Source: Margaritispora aquatica (lineage: Eukaryota > Ascomycota > Leotiomycetes > Helotiales > Discinellaceae). Taken from it: 64,000 bases of DNA. The stretch covers positions 186,001 to 250,000 of the forward strand of contig VJWN01000030.1 of assembly GCA_007644065.1 (NCBI GenBank). The letters are read 5' to 3'. Below are positions 34,743 through 44,982 of this stretch, one piece after another. How positions within the stretch are numbered: position 1 is the first letter of the stretch; each line of letters opens with the position of its first letter. Below the pieces are notes generated by a model that was not told the origin of the DNA, searched no databases, and saw only the letters and a list, made by a program, of their open reading frames with translations. A program made the translations under genes and the position numbers.

Positions 34743-36684
34743 CTAAGTCTCGAGACTAGTCTCATTTTGTATCAAACCAGTCATCAGATCATCATCAATA
34801 AAATCCCTCCAGAACACCTCCCCGACAGCATCTTTTCGATTTGTATAGATCCTCTGCGCTACATTCATCACCTGCTGAAGACCGATCCTGGCAGCAGGCC
34901 ACAACGGAGCTACGGCTTTCAAGGCCCCTATGTTTATCCGTATCTGCTGCTTTAGATCCTGGTCAGGGATCAAGATGCCCAAGGTCGCCCACACCGAGAG
35001 GTGGGTAATGGATGACAGAGTTAAAGCACAGATGAAGAAATGGGTATGCCTCATTAGAGGTTCTGGCACCGTGACGAGCTTGCTAATGTTGTATGCTGCC
35101 AAGGTGGCCCGTCGTGTGTGAATACTATCTGTGATTGAAGTGCATGGGATGGCTGATTCGGGTGTGCAGGACGTGATTGTTTGGGCCGCAAGACTGTCGA
35201 TAGGCGAAAAGTGTCGGTAGAGGATCAATGTGCTCCTATCTTTAATCAGTCACTAATCCCAGGTTGCTTCGTACTGTCAACAATACTTACACCTCTGCAA
35301 TCAAATGAGCCTGAAACAAAATCTCATCAAAGGCTCCAAATTGATCGAATAGATGTTTCTTTTTTTCCGGGAGGTGGAGATGCCAATTTGTGAGATAGTT
35401 TTCTAGCCTGTAAAGAGCTGGATCATCTGGAAACGCGATCTGCGTTGATTGTAGTATTCGATCTAGGTTTCTTGCTGCAGCAATTCTATATGTATAAGAG
35501 GAAAACGTCATGTCTTCGCTGTCAAAAGACTCCTCGTCGAATTGCTCCAGCGTTTGAAGCCGAGGGATAAGCTAAGCTATTGAGTCAGTTCTACTATTAT
35601 GAAGAGCAATTTAACTTACGCCAGATTCATATTCGTTTTCTTCGCATGGTAGAGGAACATTTGAAAAGTTGTCCTGACAGTGAAATGTCTCGCTTCCTTG
35701 AAATCCTGCCACCATAATACTGACAACGTAAAGTTCCCACCAAGTCCTTCGTAGACTCTCTTCACAGACACTTGATCCACGCCCATTAAGCACCGCGTAG
35801 TCTTGTTGATTCATGCCAAGTTCTACAGCTTGACTTTGCGCCTTGATGAAAATCTCCATTGATCGCTTTCGCTCGTTATTCCCAGTTAGACCCAATGCAT
35901 AGAGAAGCATTGCCTGAACCATTGAGGCGTCCCTTGGGGCCGCTTTAGCTCCTGATAAGTAGGATTCGAATTCAAGGGCAAAAGATGACATTGGTGCTCC
36001 TGTTACGTATCGAGACCCAACAAAACACATTGCCGTTTGCAGATGTGGCATAGAGGTTTGTTTGAGGACCTGCAGGAGGTGGTGTCGAGGTGGCAAGAAC
36101 GGATGTGCGTGGTAGAAATAGTGGTAGAACGCGTCGATACATCTTTGGATATGATCGGGGCGGAAGAGACGAGAATGGAGCGGATTTGACTGCCTGCCGT
36201 CCCTAATGATGCTTTCTGTCTCGAGAGGAAAGTCGATAGACGAAGCAGCCCCGACTTTGCCAGCCAATGGTACAGAAGCAAGACTCAAAAGATTGGTCTC
36301 CAACAACTCCGAAGGGGCCATGTCTGCATCACTTGCTGTAATTTTAGTCAGCTGCATATTCTTTGACTGAGCGCTGATGAGAAACTTACAGCGTGAGGAT
36401 GCGGCTTGCTTTGCGTTGCCAACTCGCGGGGCTCGTGTTGATCTAGCTGATCTGTAGCCACGACGAGATTTCAAGTAGACGCAGGTAAGATCAAGGGTAA
36501 CACATCGAGTGCATGTTGGAAACCCATCGCATTTCAAGTGTTTCTCACGACAAGAGATACAAGCGGTCGAGGTAGGTGCTGAATTCTCCACGGTGGTTGA
36601 ACTTCCTAGCTCTAAGCTACCCGGCGAGCTGATTGATTCGTCGTTGGATACACTGATAATTTCTTCAGGTGCAGTAGCTTCCAT
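34743..36684 (-). CDS. Zn2Cys6 binuclear-cluster transcription factor
   Basis: Complement of join(34743..35235, 35291..35571, 35620..36335, 36390..36684) encodes 594 residues. The six cysteines 42, 45, 52, 58, 61 and 68 follow the Zn2Cys6 spacing CX2CX6CX5CX2CX6C, with a basic linker (SRRGYRSARS). A fungal middle homology region starts near residue 170 (FRPDHIQRCIDAFYHYFYHAHPF). The 3' end of the gene is 180 bp from the end of the sulfur transporter gene (tail to tail). The first intron (36336-36389) is 54 nt and has no in-frame stop, so its retention would insert 18 residues just after the DNA-binding domain. Translation is taken from the ATG at 36684. It is a candidate regulator of the neighbouring sulfur genes on position alone. 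Confidence 0.87.
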
Positions 36685-37559
36685 GCTGTAGGGCCTATTG
36701 CAACTCAAGTATATAGATAGACTTTGAGAAAATGCGTGTGAATTATCTGTTCAAGACAGAGATGGAAGAAGGTAAGTTGGGTTTGGGGGTGGTTAGGCTG
36801 GAACCTGTTTTCTCCGAGATATGACATGATGCATAGGGGAGTATAAATCCCCTTTGACTCTTCCCTTTTGCTTTGGACACTTGGTTGGTCTTCTCGATCC
36901 CAAGTTTTCACCACCCTTGTTGTTGTTGGTGGTGGTGGTGGTGGTGGTGGTCGCGGTAGTGGTGGGAAGTTGTGAACCCAATATCGGGGACCATCAAGTG
37001 ATACTCTGTCGGCAATTAGAAACTAGATCGTGTCGGGGTCTCGCTTCAACCCCAGAGTCGCCGAACAGCAAAGCAGCCACTATCAAGCAATCAAAGGATC
37101 ATGTCTTTCTGCCACAACAAATTATTTTGTTAGGCTTGTGACTTTTGATGCCACTCCGAGCAGCTGTTTCAAATGTTCTAGATCTACGATTTCAAATCAT
37201 GTACTCAAGGCCACTTTCTCTCGCTACAATGTATGCATGACCCTTCGCCATGTCGACTGGCAAGGTCCCCGATTGATCCTTCAGCTACTCTGCGTGGGGT
37301 GATGGTGATGATGCTGCTAATGATCACCAGTACGAAGTGCACTTGAAGGCCGGAACCTCTCTGTGTGGTCTGCTTACACATGGTGTGATCTAGAGAACAG
37401 GAAAGGCAGTCAGAATAACATCGAGTACATTGCCTTTGTTCCGCGTTTCTCATGATTCTCTATCAACAATCTTGATTGCAAATCTCCTCATCAGATGTCA
37501 AATATACTCTTCTTCAAAAAACATATCATCAATTCCCATATCGAATTTTAACTACCGCT
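36685..37559. promoter_or_regulatory. divergent region between the Zn2Cys6 gene and the glutathione transferase gene
   Basis: 875 bp upstream of both genes. Contains a (GGT)n run near 36925-36950 that creates spurious Thr- and Val-rich frames. No specific operator could be recognised. Confidence 0.4.
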
Positions 37560-38701
37560 ATGGAAACGAACTCGGTCAGTATGCCCGGTTCTCGGGATTC
37601 ACTGTCCATAACTGTCGTTAACTTGTGAGACGTTCTAACATGAGAAACCTGGAAATAGAAAGTTCTCGCGACGGTTGGGAATATCGTTGACCATCCCCAA
37701 GCCTTGTCTTCGACCACGACACGAAGAGCACACTTTTGTGCCGAAGCCGGTCGTTACACTCTCTACCTTCAGTATGGTTGTCCATTTGCACAGCGAACAA
37801 ACATTGTCGTCCACATGAAAGCCTTGCAAGACATTATCGCAGTCGTGGCACTCGATTCAACCAAAACCACCGAGGGTTTCCAGTTCACAGGCAGACTGGG
37901 CACTCGAGAAAAAGATCCTTATTATGGCTTTTCACACATCCGTCAGTTATACTGGAAGGTGAACCCCGATCACAAAGGGCCATTTACCATCCCGCTGCTG
38001 TGGGATCGTAAGGAGGAGGTAATTGTGAGCCATGAAAGCAGCGATATTATGCGGATGCTATATGAAAACTTTGACCATCTTCTCCCCAAAGATCGACAGG
38101 AGGTAAATCGCCCAGGAGGAGGTCTATATCCAGGAGTACTGAGAGCCGAAATTGACGAGATGAACGGGTGGATTCAGAGCGAAATTAACTCCTGCGTGTA
38201 CAATATTGGTAGCGCCCCGAATCAAGAGACCTATGACACTCACATCAAGGTTCTCTTTTCAGCTTTGGACCGCGTGGAAGCACATTTGAGTAAGCCAGGC
38301 CATGGTTCCTTTTTGTTTGGTGAAATGATCACAGAAACAGACATCCGTCTGTTCACTACTATTATCCGATTCGACGCCGTCTACTACAGTACCCTCCATT
38401 GCTGCTTGAGGCACATTCGCTACGACTATCCAAAATTGCACAGGTGGATGCAGCAACTGTACTGGGATAACTCTACACTTACATACGGAGCATTTAAGAA
38501 TACTACCTTCTTTGACCACGTAAGTTGAGCTTCTAGCTCCTGCGAACTCTTCAGACTTCCTGATTCTTCTAGATTGAGATACTTTACTCTGCATGGGCAC
38601 CCAATAGAATTATTCTTGCAACCCCTCAACCACGTGTTCTCCCTTTACCATCGGAGGAAGAGAAACGTCCTGTGCTAAAGGCACCAATTCATACGATATG
38701 A
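37560..38701 (+). CDS. glutathione transferase, glutathionyl-hydroquinone reductase (ECM4/Omega-like) family
   Basis: Exons 37560..37574, 37659..38519 and 38573..38701 join to 334 residues. The N-terminal thioredoxin-like domain begins FCAEAGRYTLYLQYGCPFAQR, with the catalytic-type cysteine 46 in CPF (CPW in typical Ecm4/YqjG proteins). The segment DPYYGFSHIRQLYWKVNPDHKG, then IPLLWDRK and VSHESSDIMRML, matches glutathionyl-hydroquinone reductases, which use glutathione to remove glutathionyl groups from quinone conjugates or other thioethers. The helical C-terminal domain ends DYPKLHRWMQQLYWD, followed by a Pro-rich tail encoded by the third exon. The first exon is only 15 nt (METNS). Location next to a persulfide dioxygenase suggests a role with glutathione-bound sulfur, but that is inference. 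Confidence 0.85.
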
Positions 38702-39973
38702 AATGTTAGTATCAAATAGCTTTTAGTCAGATGGGGGTGACGCGACCCAGACTAGGTGAACGGGAAATTAGAGATGGAGTGAGTTTTATACAGCAACGGG
38801 TTACGAGCAAATCGCGCAGAACCACAACTGAGTGGGAATCGGTCCCTTGTGGCGAGAGAAATATCTACTGCATGCATGAATATAGAACAGTCCACACGAT
38901 TTAAGTGGCTTAGCCATACTTGTCACCTTCCTAGTAAGAACTCCACTAAAGGCCGGCCATCCAAGCGGAAGCATTTCAGTATTGTGAAGGTAAATGATAC
39001 AGGTGGGGACTCATTTTGTATTTATCTCTTCTAGGCTTGCTTCGGAGCGTTTCATAACTTTGAATACACAAATACGATTCTCCGCCAAGAAAATTCAAAC
39101 CTTCATGAGGTTTCAGTGGGGAAATTTATTGTTTCTTGTTCAACATCAGCTGTATATTGAGTATGGCATTAAGCTACATATTTAGCTCAGGGCTCCCCAG
39201 AGCTTATCTCTCAGGTATCTTAACATATCAAACCAACAAGTAATTACGATTGAGTTCCTCCAAGGCAAGAAAGACCTGACATAGTTACCACCCGAGTCAA
39301 GCCACGTCTTCCCGATGGCAGAGTCGGGCCATTGGCGGTATCGCTCAGTCTTCAACTGGATTTTTTGAGCGACGTAATTATGTCAACGACGAGAATAATG
39401 ATCTTGATGGTGATGGTGATGATGATGATAATCAGAATATACCGTCGTGTTTGTTAACAAGAACATCTAACTAAAAGCGAAAACTAGAATTTCAGTATAT
39501 GAAGGTAATACCAACGCAGAATCGATTTGGGCGCCCTTTGGCTCGAGTGAAGTTTGCAAGTCCAGGTTTGAAAGTGAATCTCCTTTCAGTTTTAGACTAG
39601 TATGGTTCTGCAGTAACCTGAATATACCCCAACAAGAGCTCTTAAGCTGTCTGAAAATTCGCTGCTCAAAGCAAAGCGTGTTTGCGCTAAGCGAGTCACC
39701 CCCTTCCTCAGCAGAGCCCGACAGCGGCAGGGTCACAGCATGACAGCACAGAGACACAAGCAGTGCCCGAGGAAAAGAAAGAAACCCAATTCCCTGCTTA
39801 GCACTTTGAGGTTGGACGAACGTGTATTGTAGCGATGCTGAAGATGCCAGGGTGTCTCATAAGCTAAAATATCATATGATACTCGCCTCTTAAATCACTA
39901 GTCACCACTCGCTTCTTTGTAATGCAGTCGCCGAACGGGTCAGTCCGTACAGAGTGGGTCCCCGAAACCGTTA

Positions 39974-39980
39974 CACGTGA
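39974..39980 (+). promoter_or_regulatory. CACGTGA box, distal
   Basis: CACGTGA in TTACACGTGACAA, about 990 bp upstream of the SulP start codon. Same core as the yeast Cbf1 site of sulfur genes. Function inferred. Confidence 0.35.
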
Positions 39981-40287
39981 CAATCTCTGCTGTAGGTAAG
40001 CAAGTAACTGTAACGGCAGCTCGTTTTTGCGCAGATCTGATGCTACAGTATTGAAGGTTCGGGCTTCAAGATAAGTGCGAGTTGAACAGACCTTTTAGCT
40101 TTTTATACCAAGCTATACGCGTGCGTGCTCTACTTAGCATTCGAGAATACTTGCGCAGTCATGTCTACGTACCGTTTATCACTTATTTCACTGTACTGTA
40201 GTATATATAGAGTAAGAGAGAGAGAGAGAGAGAACAAAAGCGCTTTTAGCACTCTTTAGTCCTTTCAACCGTTTTTGATCGTCGGTT

Positions 40288-40295
40288 TCACGTGA
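40288..40295. promoter_or_regulatory. palindromic TCACGTGA box
   Basis: Perfect 8-bp palindrome TCACGTGA in TTTCACGTGACG, about 675 bp upstream of the SulP ATG. It is the best match to the Cbf1-Met4-type sulfur-gene element. Confidence 0.45.
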
Positions 40296-40642
40296 CGACT
40301 TATCCAACACAGTGCCAAGACGGCGTAGCCTACCTTAAGGAAGGGCACCATTTGACAGCTTGATTGATTTTAAACTCAAATTATGTAATGACGAAGTCGG
40401 ATTCTTTTCTCTAACACAAAACTTCGTTATATTCAGTAATGATAACAAAATCAAACTATATATATCGAGTCGGAGTTCCGGCAATAGTGTTGACTGGTAT
40501 GACACTGCATTGGGTAGATACAAACAATGATAGTGTGTTTTGTAAACGTTTGAAAAGTCCGAAAACTATATGAGTTTTATCTATATAGGAGGAGAAGTCC
40601 CACTATTGGCAGTGTCAACAGATCCTATGATTTCTCGAACGA

Positions 40643-40649
40643 CACGTGA
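40643..40649 (+). promoter_or_regulatory. CACGTGA box, proximal
   Basis: CACGTGA in CGACACGTGATAG, about 320 bp upstream of the SulP start codon. Third box of this kind in the promoter. Confidence 0.4.
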
Positions 40650-40967
40650 TAGTGCCTTTAAAGTGCCTGAGGTCAATGTTTCGCAACTAACAAGCGAGAA
40701 AAAGGTCGCCGATCAGTTTCGCTGGCCAGACTTGCTCGATTGTACGGATTAGCAAATCGGCCTCTCATGGTTCTGTGCACACAATCAAGATGTTGCCCGT
40801 TAGCGGGAATGCTTCGGCCATCACTTGGTGTTCCGAAGTATGTTAAATCAATCAGGCCTCGAGCCATCAAAGTCTAAGTATGTATATAAATTAGCTGATA
40901 CCATATTGCATGGAATTTTGCCCATTTCTCACCGACTGTCCCGAAACCCCAACTACGACTGCTCAAG

Positions 40968-43733
40968 ATGGGATTTTCTAGCCTTGCCACTACAGTTAGA
41001 AAGAGCTTATTTCACGCAAAACCCGATGAAGTGTTTAAGGAAAAAGAATCACTAGAGAAAGATGCAATCTCTGCTGTTGTCGCCCCATATGTGGAGGAGG
41101 AGCCTTCAATCAAACAATGGTTTCTAGAGATGAGACCAACGCGGAACGGTGTATCCAGATATTTCAGTAGCATCTTTCCTTTCACCAACTGGATCACGAG
41201 ATACAACTTGACCTGGCTACTCGGAGATGGTATTGCAGGTATGTTCGACTTGAAATTGATCTTCGAAAACTCTTTTCAGAAGGAAGCTATCACCACTAAC
41301 AATTTCCAGGGATTACTGTTGGATTTGTTGTCGTTCCTCAAGCAATGGCATATGCCATTCTCGCTGAACTGGGACCGGAGTACGGACTCTACACGTCTTT
41401 CACAGGAGCTGCTTTATATTGGCTCTTTGGAACATCTAAAGATATTGTCATTGGAGTAAGTACGAACCATGATTTCAAAATGATCGTTCAACTCACAGAT
41501 TATAGACGACAGCAGTTGGATCGCTCCTCATAGGCGGCGTTATAGTAACCATCCAAAACGAGCATCCGGGAGTCTACTCTGCTGAAGAGATAGCCAAGTG
41601 TATCACTTTCCTCTCCGGCGTGATCCTCATCTTTCTCGGTCTGTTCCGCCTCGGTTGGATCATCGAGTTAATCCCATACATCCCAATTTCAGCTTTCGTA
41701 ACATCAGCTAGCATCACAATAATCGGCACTCAATTTCCCGTCGCCCTTGGAATTTCCGGCATCAACACTCGACAGGCACCATACCGTGTCTATATCGACA
41801 CCATCAAAAATCTCTCTCACACAAAACTCGATGCTGCCATCGGCCTAACATCCATTCTCTTACTCTATATAATCAGAGAGATATGCGCCAAGCTTGAGGT
41901 CCGACAACCATCCAAGAAAAAGCTATGGACAACCATTTCCTCCCTCCGACTCACCTTCACCATCCTGCTCTACACATTCGTCAGCTGGCTCGTTCACCGT
42001 ACCATCCCCCACGACAAGAGCTACTGGAAATTCAAGCTCGTAGGCAAGATCGAGGCGGGCTTCAAACACGCAGGACCGCCTTCTCTGGACGTTGAGCTGA
42101 TAAAACTAGTAGCGCCACAGCTCCCGGCCATCATCATCATCTTGATCATCGAGCACATTGCGATTGCCAAGTCTTTCGGCCGTCGGTTTGGATATACCGT
42201 CATTCCATCGCAGGAAATCCTCGCACAGGGCATCTCCAACGCCGTCGGGACGCTTCTTGGAGGCTACGCCTGCACAGGATCGTTTGGTGCGTCGGCCGTG
42301 TTGACCAAAGCTGGAGTACGGACACCACTCGCAGGCTTGTTCAGCGCCGTTGTTCTGCTCCTCGCATTGTACGCGTTGACGGCCGTCTTCTACTACATCC
42401 CCAAGGCGGCCTTAGCAGGCTTGATCATCCATGCCGTCAGTAACTTGGTGACGGCTCCTAGTGCTCTGTACAAGTATTGGCAACTCTCCCCTCTGGAACT
42501 CGTGATCTGGATTATCGGCGTCATCGTGGGGTTATTCATCTCGCTTGAGACGAGCATCTACACGACCATTGCGCTCTCCTTTGTTCTGCTACTAGTACGG
42601 ATGGCTCGACCACATGGGGTTTTCCTCGGACAGCTCAAAGTGAAGAGAGTCGTTTGCAGTAAGGAGGAGGAGGAGGAGGAGAAGGAGGAGAAAGAGCCTG
42701 CCTCAAATGGCTGTGGCAAGAACCTCAACTCAGATGCTCCTAGCGGCTCAACCCAAGCCGAAGGAATAATCAGGGAGGTTTATCTCCCCATGGACAAGAA
42801 AGACAACTCCAATCCCAGAGTAGAAGTCGTCATGCCCTACCCCGGAGTTTTCCTGTACAGATTCGACGAAGCGCTGAACTACGTCAACGCGACCAGGCAT
42901 TTAGATCACATGCTCAGCTACATCACGCAAAACACACGCCGCACAGAAACAAACACTCACATCCCCGACAAGGTTCAGTTTCCTCCTCCCCCATGAAAAG
43001 CTCACATGAAGAATAAATACTGATTTATCTTGTCTGCACACAGGACCGTCTATGGTCAGACCCGATCGCGAAAACCTCTCCTGCAAGCGACTCACCCAGC
43101 ACGAAGCCTCTCCTCCGGGCCATCATTCTCGACTGCTCGGCGCTGAACCACCTCGACATCACAGCGATCCAGTCGCTGGTCGACCTGCGCAACACGTTGG
43201 ACCGCTACGTCGCGCCCGCGGTGGTGGAGTGGCACTTCGCCGGCCTGCACAACCGGTGGACGCGGCAGGCGCTGGTGGTGGTGGGGTTTGGGCGGCCGTC
43301 GCTCTCGGCGGACGGAGATGGGCCCGGGAAATGGTGCCCCGCGTACTCGGTGGCGAGTTCGTTGGCGGGGGCCACGGAGGCGGATAGGAGGGTTGCGGGG
43401 GCGAGGAGGAGGGAGGTCAAGGAGAAGGATGAGGAGAGGAGAACAGGGAAGCGAGAGGTTGTGCCTGCGTCGGCGGTGAGTAGGAGAGGTATGAGAACAG
43501 TTGACAATAAGCTGACAGTTTGGCAGGAAGATAAAAATGACAGTAACAGGAAGGGAGAATTAAGCGAGAGGAGTGGTGCAGAGCCAGTGTATGGAATCGA
43601 CAGGCCGTTCTTCCATATTGACCTGAGAGATGCTGTGGATACGGCAGTAAGAGATGCTAAAAGAGAGGATTTATTAACGAAAAGAGCAAATACTGCAGTG
43701 GCAGAACGAAGTAGTTCTGAGAAATCTACTTAA
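40968..43733 (+). CDS. SulP-family sulfate permease with STAS domain
   Basis: Exons 40968..41238, 41310..41455, 41506..42972 and 43044..43733 join to 857 residues. After a polar N-terminus, the SulP transport core starts at TWLLGDGIAGITVGFVVVPQ and contains the family signature region AYAILAELGPEYGLYTSF, then about 10-12 membrane spans up to residue ~560 (including GTLLGGYACTGSFGASAV). The STAS domain lies after ~residue 600, with AIILDCSALNHLDITAIQSL; it is interrupted by a long charged insertion (Lys/Glu-rich) and followed by an unusual charged tail. It should be a proton-coupled sulfate transporter of the plasma membrane like yeast Sul1/Sul2 or Neurospora Cys-14. Exons 3-4 become strongly GC-rich (about 43050-43450) compared with exon 1. 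Lies 2.3 kb from the glutathione transferase. Confidence 0.92.
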
Positions 43734-44077
43734 TGTACACTAACAATGAGAAATTCCATCATGTTTATATAGCTATTTTCTGTCGATAATTATAGAATAG
43801 ACTTGGATCAAGCCTATTTGTATTACTCTATATTTCTTGAATGAAATTTAATCATCATAATTAGCTTCCACAAATTGTAACTCCGACCTGTAGTAGAGTT
43901 GTGTGTATATAAGTAATAAGCGAAGTTCGTCAAACCACTTTTGCTCGGCTCTCCCTTATCTATTCATAAATCCCCAAATAAAACACCCTCAACAAATAGA
44001 TGTATTAGATATCAAAGAGTCCACCAAAGAGCCCACCCCTCCCTCGTGCTGGTGTCTCAAAAGGGCAAAAGTATAAT
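43734..44077. other. SulP 3' region
   Basis: 344 bp of AT-rich sequence between SulP and a minus-strand tRNA. Expected to hold the SulP polyadenylation site and the tRNA terminator; nothing else seen. Confidence 0.5.
44067..44070 (-). terminator. RNA polymerase III terminator (TTTT)
   Basis: A T4 run on the minus strand 8 nt after the tRNA-like 3' end at 44078, as used by Pol III. Confidence 0.6.
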
Positions 44078-44173
44078 GCAACTGCCGTGAATCGAACACG
44101 AACCTCCACCTGACAGGAGATCTCATTAGAGATCACTGGAAGGGTGGAATCCTAACCATTGGACTACAGAAGG
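44078..44173 (-). tRNA. tRNA-Gly(UCC)-like gene with intron
   Basis: On the minus strand, the D arm GTCCAATGGTTAGGAT, anticodon stem CCACC/GGTGG, anticodon TCC within CTTCCA, and T arm TCGTG-TTCGATT-CACGG are all present. A ~25-nt intron follows A37 and itself can form a GATCTC/GAGATC hairpin. A Pol III T-run follows. The acceptor stem is poor: 5' CCTTCTG faces 3' CAGTTGC with only about four of seven pairs, so this copy may be a pseudogene. A sister copy lies at 48628-48724. Confidence 0.6.
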
Positions 44174-44301
44174 AACCGCTTATCCCATCACATTAAAGTC
44201 CTACAACCAATCCAAATATAACCCAGTGTGATATTAGCTGCTGGCATCTGATAAATACTTAGGCAAGAGGCGAACTTACTTGACCCGGAGTGTGAGATTC
44301 G

Positions 44302-44776
44302 CAGAGTGGCCAATAAGTTAGTCAGTTAGCTAATCAGCGAGAGGAACTTATAGCTAACTCGCTAATATAATTAAGAATCTTCGCTAACTTACTAATAGCG
44401 GCTTATAAACTCGCTAATAGCGAAGAGTATAATAATATCCTTAGTTATTATTAATTATATAAAGTATAAAAGTATAAAATCAAGGTATAAAATTTATAAA
44501 ACTTTATACTATAATAATATAAATCTTATATTATATAACTAAGACGGAAACGAAGAGTATAATTAAAAACTCGTCGATTTCGACTAATAAAAGAGCTTTA
44601 TTCGACTATAAATAGACTTCGAAAACTATAAAAATTAACCCTTAAGCTTAGAAGCTAGCTTATTAGCGGAGGAATACTACGCTTACTTGCTAATATAAAT
44701 TAACTCTTAAGCTGATAGGCTTCTTGGCGTAGCTTATAAGCTAGCTGATTAGCTGGCTTGCTTATTAGCCACTCTG
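44302..44776. mobile_element. AT-rich inverted-repeat element, possible hAT-type MITE
   Basis: The left end CAGAGTGGCCAATAAG and the right end (reverse complement CAGAGTGGCTAATAAG) form an imperfect inverted repeat extending over about 45 bp through AGCTAATCAGC. CAGAG ends recall hAT transposons, but I could not find an 8-bp target duplication. The ~380-bp interior is AT-rich, with repeated GCTAATA and CTTATAAG strings and no coding capacity. It sits between the tRNA-Gly-like gene and the pseudogene. Confidence 0.6.
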
Positions 44777-44982
44777 CTCGCTTAGAAGATTATATGGTAA
44801 ACTCTACACCCACCCAACTAATTAGGTTTAGTTCAATGCTGATGGTTTGTTTACATAGTTGAAGAATGGAATTAAGGATTACCCCAGAGCTCTGATCGCG
44901 GCAGACCGTATTGGGTGTGATAGTGTGCCATGGAGTCGAAGCGTCTTGAGCGTGGTTGGCCAAAAAACACCACGACAAACAA

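Larger units (their letters stand above)
38702..40967. other. 2.3-kb upstream region of the SulP gene
   Basis: No supported gene. It holds a GAT repeat near 39406-39430, a GA run near 40211-40235 and three CACGTGA boxes in its last kilobase (39974, 40289, 40643), annotated separately. Open frames of 60-100 codons show no family match. Confidence 0.5.
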
